Positions 32,641 through 44,200 of a DNA stretch of 64,000 nucleotides are shown in pieces. The stretch spans positions 3,826,062 through 3,890,061 of the forward strand of contig BFEA01000030.1 of NCBI GenBank assembly GCA_003427395.1. Direction: 5' to 3'. The DNA comes from Chara braunii. Lineage: Eukaryota > Streptophyta > Charophyceae > Charales > Characeae. The notes under the pieces are model-generated. The model was given only the letters and a program-made list of their open reading frames with translations, was not told the DNA's origin and did no database searches. The translations under genes and the position numbers were made by a program. Within the stretch, counting starts at the first letter, position 1; each line of letters opens with the position of its first letter.

Positions 32641-32825
32641 GCGCAGAGACACTGGCGGGCGCTTACCTAACGCACGGTCACTTGAGTATGCCCTTGGGCT
32701 GTGCAGGTAAACTGTTACATACACTGCGGGTGCACCACCCATGGGATTGGCCATGGCGTTTCACAGACACTACATGTGCACCACCCACGGGCTTGTCCGA
32801 GGTGGTGTATGTTGGGTCTAGACTA

Positions 32826-33055
32826 TGATTGGTTAGCTTGCGTACTTGGTCCACGAGGTTGTCTGCACGCTTGCACACTTGTCCCTTAATCGAGCTCGGC
32901 GGATCACACATTCAGACCATTTGAGACTGTAGCTTGGTAGGTTAAACCATCAGTGTTTCCTAAAGTTGAGCCCGTTGACAAGCCACAATTGTAGGAAACA
33001 TATGGGCCACTACAGAAGTGCCCAGTTCATCCAAGTAGAAATGTTTCTACTATTT
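32826..33055. repeat. ~230-bp dispersed repeat, copy 1 (TTAA-MITE related)
   Basis: It starts GGTTAGCTTGCGTACTTGG and includes a left-type end, TTAAACCATCAGTG (32,942), and the TTGACAAGCCACAATTGTAG interior. Copy 2 is at 33,818-34,045 in the same orientation. Confidence 0.75.
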
Positions 33056-33716
33056 TTTTGCATTGATAAGAACGAGGTTCTGGGTTCGAGGTTTGATAGT
33101 CTGGAAAAGTTCAGGAATAAACATTTTGGGGAGGCAGACGAGGGTTGTGGGCCATTGATCGCGGGGTGCTTATTACCTTAGGACTCAGCTCTGGCGGGCC
33201 ATGTGCTTAAGGTAGGATTGCTCAGGGGCTCAGCTGGGGGAATGGTTGGTTGGACACTATCCCCATTGGGGGGTAGGTTGGACACTGTCCCTTCTGGAGG
33301 GTCGGGGGCCCCACGGTACTGGTTTTTTTATGGGTCCTCTGGCTTGACGTACAGCTGGGAGAGAGCCTGGGGGAGGATATCGTTGGGGAACCTGCATTAG
33401 AGGATGTCTTGGGTGGGTGAAGTTTGCTCTGTTAATTGCATGTAGAATACTGTAGGATTAGCTCTACTGTTGATGATAGAGGTTGGGGGAGTGGATGTCT
33501 CTGGGGGATGGTAATAGAATGTCTAGACATCCAGTCTATGATAGAGGATGTAAATTGGAGATGCGTTAGGTTCTAATAACCTCTGCAGTTATTCAAAAGA
33601 ATAACCAGACGGATCTGATGGAAACAGGAAAAGCTAAGGAAGGTTTGCCTATGGCACTTGTAGTGGCAATGCTAACCCCTAGCGCTCGAACTGCCCAGTA
33701 GGACTTGACTTGTTTG

Positions 33717-34200
33717 ATGGTCCTTCAATCAGAGGTCTGGGAAGGGCGGCGAGAACCTGTGTGGCGCTAATACCAGGTGTCCGCTCAAAGATTACTGGAA
33801 TGGGTGATGATCCCATTTTGGTTAGCTTGCATACTTGGTCCACGGGGTTGTCTGCATGCTTGCACACTCGACTCCAGCTCGGCGGATCACACGTTCGGAC
33901 CATTTAAGACTGTAGCTTGGTAGGTTAAACCATCAGTGTTTCCTAGAGTTGAGCCCGTTGACAAGCCACAATTGTAGGAATGTTCGGGCCACTACAGAAG
34001 TGCCCAAGTTCATCCGAGTAGAAATGTTTCCACTCTAGTTTTATCGCATCTGAGAGCTGGGCCGATACTGGTCATTGATAAGCACAAGGTTCTGGGTTTG
34101 AGGGATCATCACCCATTCCAGCAATCTTTGACCGGACACCTGGTATTAGGGCCAAGCAGGTTCTCGCCTCCCTTTCCAGCCCTCTGATTGAAGGACCATC
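33717..34200. mobile_element. 98-bp inverted repeats flanking a repeat copy
   Basis: 33,717-33,814 and 34,102-34,200 are inverted copies at about 90% identity, beginning GATGGTCCTTCAATCAGAGG. Between them lies copy 2 of the 32,826 repeat with its own TIR-like ends. Either the arms are TIRs of a larger element or a MITE inserted into a palindrome. Confidence 0.75.
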
Positions 34201-34659
34201 TGGGTATGCTCAGGTCGGACCTTGGGAGTAGGGATGCGTGGGGGTTTTTGATGCGGACCAGGGGTGGGAGGGTGGGTACAGGTTTAGGGATTACATTGGG
34301 ATGATTAAATGGTGAGATGGTGGCAGGCCTGCCATATGCCTACTAGCTAGCCTCTACAAAGGAAAGATCAGGTGCAGGCGTGTTTTTTCTCATGTTTTGC
34401 GTTCGTTTTGTGAGTGGCTGCCAGCCATTGTCGTGGGGTGGGTAATGGCTATGTGAGCGGAAAAAAAACAGGGAAGGCGATGGGTTTGGACCATATTTGT
34501 GGCCAATCCAGTGCGCAGGGTCGCGGCACATGCAGCGCAGAGAAAATGCGCATGCACGGGTGCGCACGTGATGCGGCGCATCACCAAAAAAAAAAAAAAA
34601 AAAAATGAAACGATAGGGTGGGGTGGCAAAACATCCCCCTCGCTTCTAAAAATCTTCTT

Positions 34660-34760
34660 TTTTTTTTTCTTTTTTTTTTTTTGTTTGTTTGTTTGGAAAC
34701 ATGGGCCAATCTATTCATGGGAAGGAGCATGTGCTGGGGACCGGGCCCAGCGTCCCGTTC
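34660..34760 (-). mobile_element. SINE/LINE 3' end with poly(A) (poly-T on +)
   Basis: This is the third copy of the block described at 24,875. The T-rich tail is at 34,658-34,694 and the motif ATCTATTCATGGGAAGGAGC to AGCGTCCCG is at 34,708-34,757. From 34,200 to 34,650 I see no gene. Confidence 0.6.
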
Positions 34761-34974
34761 AAGACCATATTGAGAAATTGAGGAATCGTTGAGATACCTG
34801 GGCCATTACCCGGCTTTGGCGAAGAAAGACAACTGTGTAATCTTCACAAGAACGCTAAAATTCTCGATCCCCCAAAGCTCGGATCAAAGGAGCATTCAGA
34901 ATGAAAAAAACACCTGCCTTTGGGCGTTTCAGCAGCCCAACCCTATCTGCCTCGCCCCTATATTCAGATGCCCA

Positions 34975-35365
34975 ATCTCTCTACAAGGCCTCATGCCCCC
35001 GACTGCTAGGTTACAGAGTGGCACGACGAGTGGCACGACCCAGCCCAGAAAACCGCCACCTGCTAGGGCGCAGAGCAAAGCGACCTGTCCCGGCTTCGCC
35101 CGGCATCGACTAGGTACCAGCTCACCGAAAGACACTAGACTGCCTTCCAACTGCGTCAATCCGGAATCAATATGTGATATCTTAATTTCTTTGTTTAGCT
35201 CTAGTCCAAGCATACTTAGAAAGTTCGATATAAGATCACGTATCTCAATTGCATCAGGAAGAGGGCCGGTAATGCCTATCACAAAGTCATCTGCGTATCG
35301 CACATAGCTAAGACGTCGAAAGTTCGCGTCTCCCCAGATCTCTCTACCAGGTCTTATGCCCTCGT
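34975..35365 (-). pseudogene. Group II intron reverse-transcriptase/maturase fragment, organelle type
   Basis: On the minus strand the frame encodes NFRRLSYVRYADDFVIGITG, then about 30 residues with ISNFLSMLGLELNKE and ISHIDSG. This is the catalytic palm (YADD) and following segment of group II intron RTs, as in plant and algal mitochondrial introns. The open frame runs to 34,929, but after about 35,130 (going left) the match fades into unrelated sequence. There is no start codon, RT0-4, X or endonuclease domain. It is a fragment, probably a nuclear copy of organelle DNA (NUMT); direct intron spread is less likely. Confidence 0.8.
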
Positions 35366-36150
35366 ACAGCTCGAGTTACAGGGCAGCGCAACCAAGCCCC
35401 AGCACCATCCAGCGTCGTTCTGGCCTCGTCTATTCGCAAATCACTGGGACTCAGAAAGCGAGAGGGATAAAATCTGGGGCGACATGGCTATAGTTTTCAT
35501 ATTTTAATTGTGTCCAGCCTTTTTTTCGAAAGGTGCCGAAAGCCAATTAGCTAGGACCCCACATGCAGCAGAGGTACACTAAAGAATCCCAGATGAGCCA
35601 TACCCCAAAACTGTGTGCCCAGCCTCTTTTCCAAAGGGTGCCGAAAGTCAATTAGCTAGGACATCACATGCAGCAGAGGTACACGAAAGAATTCCAATTG
35701 GAAGTGTGGGCCGAGAATATATAGTCTGGATTCGCATGCAGGTCTGTGCATCTCGGTTATGGGTCACTGTCTCTTTTTTCTCGTTTTTTTTCCTTAGGAA
35801 TATGTGCAGGTGCCATAAGGGCCTCTTCTCACGAGAAGCACAAAAGACAAAACACATGGGGTGGCGTATTATTCCACGTTCTGCAGAGGATTCATTCTAA
35901 TTTTGCATAGTTGCTGAGTAGTGCAGCCAAGCCCTGAGAATCACGTGCAGAGACCAACAGGGCCTAGCTAAGTGAGCAACCCATAACTGCTGAAAAACAC
36001 AGTCCTGAATTCGAATCCTGAGTATATTCCGCTAGCTTGTGCTCTACTTCATGTTAAATGCCTGCCTTGATTTTGGTGGAGGGTCTGGGCTGTATTACTG
36101 CCAGGGCCCTTAAGAATGCCTGCATGGGCCCTCTGGGCTGTTGTAAGGGG
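35366..36150. other. Intergenic with a 107-bp tandem duplication and a SINE head
   Basis: GGTGCCGAAAG with CAATTAGCTAGGAC and CACATGCAGCAGAGGTACAC occurs at about 35,531 and 35,638. A tRNA-like head (CTAGCTAAGTGAGCAAC and GAATTCGAATCCT) lies at 35,964-36,022, and a truncated relative is at 42,588-42,640. Confidence 0.5.

Positions 36151-36151
<1 letters not shown>

Positions 36152-36216
<65 letters not shown>
36152..36216. repeat. (CT)n microsatellite
   Basis: About 32 CT units. The region from 36,220 to 36,740 has no recognised gene. Confidence 0.9.
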
Positions 36217-36218
<2 letters not shown>

Positions 36219-37075
36219 GCCCGTGTACAGGCATACCCCTGAAAAAAAATAATTTGGATGCATGATCCGCGCAGCACTATTCTCATGGCGCGTGGCGCAA
36301 GTGCATCGCACAGCGCACCGCAGAAGTGCGCTGCAAGGATGGTTTGGACAGAACGTAAGATTGGATTTGAAAAATTAAGAGATGGATGAAATAATGTGCA
36401 AGGCTATTCCAGCTCGCATGTGCGTGTGTTGTCACAATCACAGTTTACAAAACAGGACTGACCCCAATACATAAAAAGGTTGTGATGCGGCGTATACGGG
36501 CACAAAACCGGCACATGGAAGTGTGGGGATTTTTGTCTACATGGATGTTTCAGGAACTGGAAATCCAAAAAAATGTCAGTGATGAAGATGAGTGCAGTTC
36601 TGTTAGGGCAGGACGACTTGAAAACATTTGACGGAAACTGTGCCCTATACCATGTCAGGGTAGACACGATATACTTGCAGGGGTCTCCCATAGCGTTGTT
36701 TGTAGTGGTAGGTAGGTAGTGCAAGGTGAATTTGAGGGAATAATATATAGTCCAGTTTCATCAAACTAGTACTTGGCCCGAATATCGGCAGGGGTCCTTT
36801 GTTGTGTATGCGGAGCAATTTTTGGGAATCGGCCTCCAGAGCAAAATGGCTGGCAGCACCAGCCATTTTCCTTTATCTGTTGGCCGCGGGGCATTTTGAG
36901 GGCGAGGGTGGTTTAATTCGCCGTTGACCCTGAAGTGCCCCGGAAGTACCGGTGGTTAAAATAAACGTGTGCTAGCTGGACAATGAAGCGTCAAGTGCAG
37001 TGGAGTGATGGTGGTTTAGTTTGCCATTGCCCCTGCCACTAGTTTTGAAGTGATCATGGTTTTAATCCTCGACGG

Positions 37076-37229
37076 TTAAACCACCAGTGCTTGAGTTCTG
37101 CACATTTATGTGCCATGATTTTAGGAAATATACCGGCTACTACAGGAGCGACCAAATTCGTCCGACTAGAAATGTTTTTACTCTTTTTTTTGCCGCGGCC
37201 GATAGCTCGGCCAAGTACTGGTGGTTTAA
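37076..37229. mobile_element. 154-bp TTAA-type MITE
   Basis: The left end is TTAAACCACCAGTGCTTGAG and the right end is CCAAGTACTGGTGGTTTAA, with TTAA at both edges. The interior belongs to the CTACAGGAGCG / TCCGACTAGAAATG subfamily. A second left-type end abuts it, so 37,207-37,240 reads as a palindrome. Confidence 0.7.
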
Positions 37230-37527
37230 ACCACAAGTAGACGGCCCCAGCCTTGCAGTTCGAAAGTTGTCGCGGCAAGAAAACAAGACTGAAACGTCAA
37301 ACGCTTGGCCCGTCGTTGATAAATTTGATTGGTGGTCTTGTTTGTATTTTGCGCTTCCAGAATTTGAGGTGTCAGACCTGTGGCCGAGGAGCCATGTATT
37401 GGTCATTAAATCTCCTTAATCAAGACAAAGTGGGCCTAAGCGTTGAAGCATGTGGAAGAAGTGGCCGTCCTTGGTCATGGATAAAGCCTTTTGCTATGTG
37501 CTATGTGCTATGTGTCGTGTTATATCG

Positions 37528-37670
37528 TTTAAACCACCAGTACATCTGGAGAATTTACATGAGATTCTTTGGAAAGTAAGGGGAATCGGGACATGGATAA
37601 AGCCCTAAAGGCGCGGCGTGTGAACGGGAAAATGCTGCGGCGGATAGCTGGGCCAAGTACTGGTGGTTGA
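37528..37670. mobile_element. 143-bp TTAA-type MITE
   Basis: The ends are TTTAAACCACCAGTACATC and GGCCAAGTACTGGTGGTTGA. A further right-type end lies at 37,709-37,725. A 60-bp in-frame repeat (CATGCAGCC...TTGATGAAAAG) follows at 37,840-37,925, outside the element. Confidence 0.6.
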
Positions 37671-38279
37671 AGGAGAGGTTCAATCGGATTGTCGACTTGG
37701 TTGGGGCCATGTAGTGGTGGTTTAAGGAGAGGCTTGAAACATGCTGCGCGCGGGAAGAAAAACAGCTTACGTAGCCTTCTTTTGGCTGCTAGGGACACCA
37801 GTTTTGCCACAGCCATCGACCCCCGAAAGACGAGCGCGCATGCAGCCGCGTTGATGAAAAGGAGTTGGGAAACGGACAATGCCAGAAAGATCTGCATGCA
37901 TGCAGCCCTGTTGATGAAAAGTAGCTTAGAAAATATCGCCGTTATGAGTGGTGCGTTTGAACCAATTAAACTATAAGTCCAGGAACTTGCTTCATAAACA
38001 ACAAAACTAACTAGGTTGGTACCTGTAAGGCCAGGATTTGCCGGCTATTTTTTACGGGTACATAATTTCATTAAAACACGAATAGAGTCAAGAGGTCCAC
38101 CGCTAGGCTCGAAGAAAGAGTGGAGCCTGGACAACTGGCAGTTGAAATGCTTGTGCCTTTCCCAATATTATTCTGAGCGAGAAAGATCGCTGAAGTTGGG
38201 AGTGCTTTCTCGTTGGCCCATAGAATGGAGACCCAGAAAAAGTGGAATTTATACCATAACTGGCATACCGGCGAGGTGA

Positions 38280-38908
38280 TTAAACCACCAGTACCTTGCT
38301 CTGCTTGGAAAAGCCGATGCGGCCGTTAACGTGCCGCGTCGGGCGGGGTACCCAGAAAATACTGCCTGGGCAATTTACCCTTGGAAATGCAGATCTTTTT
38401 TTTTACTCACTTTCTTAAGTTGCTTTTAGATTTTTTGAACACGCAGATTTGATTTTAGAGTTTGTTGCCCAGGTGTTATATCGGAATAGAACATCCCAGT
38501 GTGGCAAGGGCAGATTGCCTTGTGAAGGCAGGAGTCTTGTGTTTTGAAAGGGGGGGTGTGTTATTGCGGAATAGAACATCCCGGCATTAAATTTGAGTGT
38601 GGCATGGGCAGATTGCCTTGTGAAGGCAGGAGTCGTGTGTTTTGAAGGGGGGGGGGGGGGGGGAGTGGGGTATACACGGGTAGTAAAAGAAGTCGAGGCG
38701 TACAACAGCGAGGGAGAAAGTGGCCATTGGCGGTGTAGCGGTTAACGCTCTTGCGCTGTACTTCGGGGTGCCAGACCACGAAGGCTGGAGGCGCCAGCTA
38801 AAACAAAAAACAAAAGAAAAAACTCCGCTCTTTCAGTTTGGTGAAATGGGGCTTGCAGGACGTTGCTTGGCTCGGCATCGATAGCCTGGCCAAGTACTGG
38901 TGCTGTGG
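38280..38908. mobile_element. ~629-bp TTAA-family element with internal expansion
   Basis: The left end is TTAAACCACCAGTACCTTG. The right end is GGCATCGATAGCCTGGCC with AAGTACTGGTG. The subterminal blocks (GCCGTTAACGTGCCGCG and GGCTGGAGGCGCCAGC) match the 23,680 element. The middle holds a ~97-bp tandem duplication (GGAATAGAACATCCC at 38,482 and 38,569) and a G run. Confidence 0.55.
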
Positions 38909-38909
38909 T

Positions 38910-40300
38910 ATCTTTGATAGGACAGGAAAGTCGTGGTGCATAGGAAAGAGGTAACACCAAGGAATACACCTAGTCTCCTGCATGCTGACAATATGAACCA
39001 TTGGGAGGTCTGGTGTCTGATCGAAGGGGGAAGTTGCTTTCCTTTCAGGCGCACATGGGGCTTGCGTTACTGAGTGGCCAGTCCTAAACCGCCAAGGTGG
39101 GAGTTGTATCTTTGTCGTAGAATGAAATTGACGGTATGCACAGATGCACGGACTCTGAGGAGATTGTGATTGCTTTGTTATTACTTGGTCCCTTTCGGGC
39201 TAGGCAGGTACGATTGGATTACAGTCAATATGTTGGTTTTTCGGGCGAACGGGGTTTGTGGTTCCATCTGACTGTTATGGCCAAGGTAACAGGTTCCATT
39301 CGGTCTGGCTGCAGTTCGCGTGGAGGCACGGTGAAAAAAATACCCATGTTTGAGTGTAGTAACTGACCGAAGTCCCCCCGCAGGACCTAAATTCATCGTG
39401 GCCCCAGAGAAAGGAACCTACAAGGATTTCTCAATCCGGCGCCAGCAACCATTTCTATACTGACATAACTATACTTGATCAGCTTCCCTTGCACAAAACT
39501 GCCCTGCATGCCAAAAAAGAAGGAACTCCGTAGGGTCGATTTTGGGTGGCATCACCAGCCTTTTTGCGCCAGTAGACACAAGTTCCCCTGCAGAGCCTAA
39601 ATTTGCTTCGATGCACAGTGACAAAACGGAGGCCATCTGGATGATGGTGTCTGCGTGGATGCTGCTACCTGTAGTGGAACTTACAGATGTCAATTGTGGA
39701 CGTGTATGCCTGCGGATCGATGTGGGCTACACCAACACTAACGACAGTGTACGAGAGCGGCAACCAGCCAGGGCAAGTCACCTGGATGATGGTGTCTGCG
39801 TGGGTGATGCTGCCTGCAAAGCATCTTGCAGACGTGTCGACACGGAAGTCCTTGCTGCAACTGTGTTGGGGTGGGATGAATGTCACATGCGGTGTGGCTT
39901 CAGTTTTGAACACCAGGTGACGGGTCAGCCGCTGTTTCGGCTGACGTCACCGGTTCGACTCCGACTCTATCTGGCTGCGGATCGATCAGGGGTACACTGA
40001 CAAAGCTGCTGACAGTGTAAGAGTGTAGTAACCAGCCAGCTGAGGTCACCTGGAGGATGGTGTCCGCGCGGATGCTGCTCTTTGCGGAGGATCTCACGGA
40101 TGTCAATTGTTGTTGAGGAAGTTCTTGCTGCATCCGTGCTCGGGTGGGATAAATCTCATGATCGGCATGGCTGCAGTATCGAACACCTGATGACAATTGC
40201 AGTGATGAAGGCACCGGCCGAGGTCAGTGGTTTGATTCGGTATGACCGTGGTTTGATTCGGTATGACCGTGGATCGACCGGAGCTATACTGCCGAAAGTA
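38910..40300. other. Intergenic with degenerate tandem repeats
   Basis: GGATGATGGTGTCTGCGTGG recurs at about 39,638, 39,782 and 40,050, with CAACCAGCCAG and AGATGTCAATTGT satellites. This suggests an eroded tandem array. TTTGATTCGGTATGACCGTG is duplicated at 40,231 and 40,250. No gene is recognised. Confidence 0.5.
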
Positions 40301-40307
40301 CCAATAT

Positions 40308-40480
40308 CCAACGGCCTAGGTCACTTGGTAAGGTATGTAAGTGGCTTTCAGGAGGTCTTGGGTTCAATCCCCATTGGCCTCGTGTAACTTCCTGGCTGGG
40401 TCTGCGCTAGGCTGTGGGTTTCCCAAGAGGCAGTGAGCATAGATTGCTAGTGTTTGTAGGCGGGGGGAGAGGATGGAAGG
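40308..40480 (+). mobile_element. tRNA-headed SINE copy
   Basis: The B box GGGTTCAATCCCC is perfect, and an A-box-like CTTGGTAAGGTATG lies about 35 bp upstream. The body (GCTAGGCTGTGGGTTTCCC, AGTGAGCATAGATT) is collinear with the copy at 18,985. Confidence 0.55.
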
Positions 40481-40739
40481 CACAGTGATCAGCCCATCGA
40501 AGAAGCTCTGTCCTGCTGCAACCGGCTGACCCCTGGCCGGTATTGCACCTGCTGCGGCGAAGGGTTTTGCTTGGCCGGGGTGCCTTCGGCAGGCCGACGA
40601 GGACTGTCAATGATGTATGGGATGCTGGGCGTGTTTCAAAGCATATATTGAATACATGTTTCGTTCCCCGCTCCGCTTTAAACGAAAATGCAGTTTATTT
40701 TTCTGCGTAGCAGAAGGCTATCAGATGTTTTAAGGGCGT

Positions 40740-41095
40740 CATTAGATACTCCCCGGGGATGTGAAATCCCAGAGGAATTGTTCGTTCCACCTATCCTCGT
40801 GGATGCGCAATCGGAAAATAAAAGTGAAAATGCTCGTAACGAAATTCCTCGGGGAGTAGGAAAGTGCCGAGCCATTTCTTCCTTGTGCCCAAGGGCCCGC
40901 GCGAGGTTCTTTGCGCACAAGGAATATGTGTTTCACGGAGAGGACAGATGGAACGAAGTGGCGGCACCGTATTGGTTGAAGGCCTGAAGCACAACTGTTT
41001 TTTTTTTAGGGACAGATGGAACGAAGTGTCCTTTTCTTAGGGAAAGGCCTCAGGCGACGTATCCAAGGACAGGTGGAACGAAGTGTCCAATTTTC
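40740..41095. repeat. GGACAGATGGAACGAAGTG repeats and inverted pair
   Basis: This phrase or a close variant occurs at 40,941, 41,010 and 41,070. Its inverse (TTCGTTCCACCTATCC) is at 40,787-40,802. The inverted pair brackets ~170 bp that also contains ACTCCCCGGGGA / CCTCGGGGAGT. It may be a small TIR element with extra solo ends. Confidence 0.5.
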
Positions 41096-41099
41096 CTTT

Positions 41100-43880
41100 T
41101 GATCCATTAGGAATCTTTCCAATTGGCCCAGGATTTTAATAGGAGTGTCTAACGATGCCCTAAGCTATATTCTTCTCTCAATTTCACCTACAGCTGATTT
41201 TTTTTGAAAAAAAAAGAGAAAGAAAGGTATTTGTGGATTTTCTGAAGTTTGTTTGTTTTGAGATGTTCTCTGGTCCTTGTATTGCTGGGCAGGCTGGGCA
41301 AAGAAGGTTGGTCGGACTATGTCATTACTAAACCTTGACGGCCTGGCTAGGAGCTGCGTTTTTTGTTTTTTTTTTGTTTTTTTCTGTTTCTTTTTTGTTC
41401 TTTTTTTCCAATTTAAGGTGCCGTCCATGTTCCTTTCCAGGAGGGTCGCCTGGACAGCCAAGTGGAACCAGTACAAGTGAGATTACTTTTTCATGGTATA
41501 ATATTGCCTGGCCTGCCTCTCCGTGCAAGGACGATAGAAGAATGCAGCGAAAAAAAAAAAAAAACAAAAAAAAAACTAGTAATTGTGAAAAAAAGCGGGG
41601 AAGCAGAAACTTTTGCCTCATGATGATATGAGGATTATTTACCAAATTTAGAAGGAAAACAGTGAACAATTTCTTGGTATAAATTTTATTTTGATATTTG
41701 TGCCGACCAATGGGTCTCGGGGGACTATTTTGGTAGCTGAGGATATAAAGCATCCTTTTTTTTCCACTATTGCAGGGTAGATACTGAACATGCATCCCCT
41801 GAGTTATGAGAGGTAGATATTCTGCGGCGCCACTGTTCTTGACCCCCCTTAGCGTCCAGAAGGCTGTGCAGCAATTATTTAGGGGATGTGGTCATTCATT
41901 GTTGTGGTTTGTTTGTTTTTGTTGGAACAAATCATTTTTTACTTAGTGTCACTAACTAGGCTACTAGCCAAGCTGCAGAGGAACATCTTGTGTGCCCAGG
42001 TAACCAGCCAGGCTGCAATGCAAGTGGTGAAGAAGGTCGTAGCCAAAAAAAAAAAAAAAAAACGCTATGAAAAATGCTATGTAGGGCATACGCATACTAG
42101 GACCTTTTTACGTATTGCTGAGTGGAATTGCGGCCAGATCCGTACGGAACTGGTTGAAAATGTGGTCGGATACCTTCAGGATGGTACGCTAGCATGTGTA
42201 GGCCTGTAGAAACGTATCTGAACGAGTTTTGCCAAAACAATTTTTATTTTTTTTTAGTGGCAGTAATGCTTTGTTATTATACGTTTTTATTTTTTTCCAT
42301 CGTACAATTCGTTGGACGCCACGGGTAGAGGAGTTTATGCACCCATGAGGGGTTGGTCAAGTTCGATGATGATGATCTCAAAGCTGTTGTCATTTTGCAA
42401 AAACAGAAAAACAAACAGATCTTTCATCTATCTATTGCTGCAGCTGGGCATTGTCGTCCATCCATATTGTCAAACACATCATTGTCCAGAGGAAGGAGGA
42501 GGTGCAGGGCATCGTCATCATGGGTACAATCGTTCAGATCTATGTCAAAAAAGTGTCTTTTTTCTGCTGTCAAATGTTGTTATCAGGGCAGAGCTAAGCG
42601 AGTGCAACCCATAACTGCTCAAAAACACATGGCAGGGCATCATTGTTTCGTGAGACGCTCAATCAATGAGAGGGGATGCACAAGAATGGAAAGAATGGTC
42701 TATTGCAGCATACGATAGACGAATTATTTTCATGTCCTCAATTCTTCTGAGGTTGCTCAGGTCACCCTATACCCTCGAACGGCCCGGCCATGCAAGGACC
42801 AGGGAAAGTTTTTGCAATTTTTTATTAAAAAAAAAAAAAAAAGTCTGAAATAAAATGATGGTGAAAGGGCAAGGGCCACTCTGGTAGACACTCGACGTTA
42901 AGCTTTTTTTTCCGGGTGGGGTAAATATTATTTTGTTTCTTTTGTTGATACCTCATCTTCTGGGTGGGGGAAAGGAAAAGAAATAACCGCTGTGGGTATT
43001 TGTTCTCGACCTGCGCAGAATGGAAAGGCAGGTTTTTCCCTGAGCACACACAACTCTAGTCAGCGGATTTGTATGTGCGGGGACGAAGTCACCATGATGC
43101 ATTTTCCTTCATTCTTTTTCTGCTCCTTCCAAAGGTATGGGATTGGCATTGGGGAATGTACTCTGTTTGCTGGTTGCCACTTATACTGGTGGCAAATGAG
43201 ATATGCAAGAGAACTCCTATACCAGGAGTTGGACGCGTATGGACATTTGCTACCAAAGCCAGGCATTATGGCACATTATCTACCAGGCACTGAAACATAT
43301 GGCACTTGCACAAATATACCCTCCAAACAATGGCCCCTTGTTTAAATAGAATGGACGGTACATGACCATTATATAAAGCGACATAATTACCATCATCTTC
43401 CCTTGCGCACTGTACACTGTCATCTTCCCTTGCACAAACTGCCCTGCGAAAAGGAGGTATCGCGTGGGGCTGATTTTTGCTGGCTTCACGAGAGGACAAA
43501 CCCCCCTGCAGAGCCTAAATTTGAGGTGGCGGTTGTCAATGTGGCGCCAGCAGCTATTTCTATTCACCGTGAACATATCTGTCTCAACCGCCACAGAATT
43601 ATTTTTCACGAAGACAACGACTGCAAACCACATTTTGCAAAGGTCCCGGAAACCAGATTTTGCAGAGGTCTCTCTTTCTCTCACACACACTCACACACAC
43701 ACACACAGCCGCGCACTTTCCTCATTTTCTTAGTTGTTTGCAATATGTCTCTTTTTTCAGCACCAAACATTTTATTTTGACGGGGAAAGATCCATACAAA
43801 TTGCGGCTGCAACTTCAGGGCCCCATCCACAGAGGCTGCTCTCAAAGACAATGCAAAGGACAACAGCCAAAGCACACTCT
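41100..43880. other. Intergenic, A/T homopolymer-rich
   Basis: Many T and A runs (41,360-41,410, 41,551-41,576, 42,045-42,061, 42,826-42,842) and a CA tract (43,680-43,706). GCCACTCTGGTAG at 42,876-42,888 is a lone end of the CTAGGCTACCAG family. No gene is recognised. Confidence 0.5.
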
Positions 43881-44200
43881 CTGATGCAATTTCTTCAACC
43901 GCAGAACAATAGCCAAAGCACACTCTCTGATGCAATTTCTTCAACCTCCTTCCTCTCCTTCAGCTGCAATCTGCCATTTTAGCGGCATAATTTAAGGCTA
44001 TTTTCCATCCTTCTATACCCAGGAAGTGGGCTTTGGCTATTGTTCTGCGGTTGAAGAAATTGTATCCGAAAGTTATATTTTGCTGCTAAGCGCCAAACTC
44101 CAGGGGCAGGGCGTTGAGGTGGTTGAGCTAAAGGTTGGAACCATAGCTATCAATGCTCTGGGTATAGAAGGATGGAAAACAGCCTCAAATTATGCCGTTG
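43868..44200. repeat. Interleaved inverted repeats A-B-A'-B'
   Basis: A (43,886-43,923) is inverted at A' (44,026-44,064). B (43,983-44,021) is inverted at B' (44,159-44,197). Both pairs are about 95% identical over 38-39 bp. The order A-B-A'-B' is interleaved, not nested. B and B' may be TIRs of a 215-bp element that contains A'. CCAAAGCACACTCTCTGATG is also directly repeated at 43,867 and 43,913. The short ORFs sharing GYCSAVEEI on both strands are due to this inversion. Confidence 0.85.

Noticed and set aside
39916-39965. tRNA gene: hairpin TCAGCC...GGCTGA with CGGTTCGACTCCG
   Set aside because: A B box and an anticodon-like stem are present, but there is no A box or acceptor stem; at most a SINE relic.
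40688-40987. 99-aa ORF
   Set aside because: It lies in an inverted-repeat region; the opposite strand is equally open and no motif is seen.
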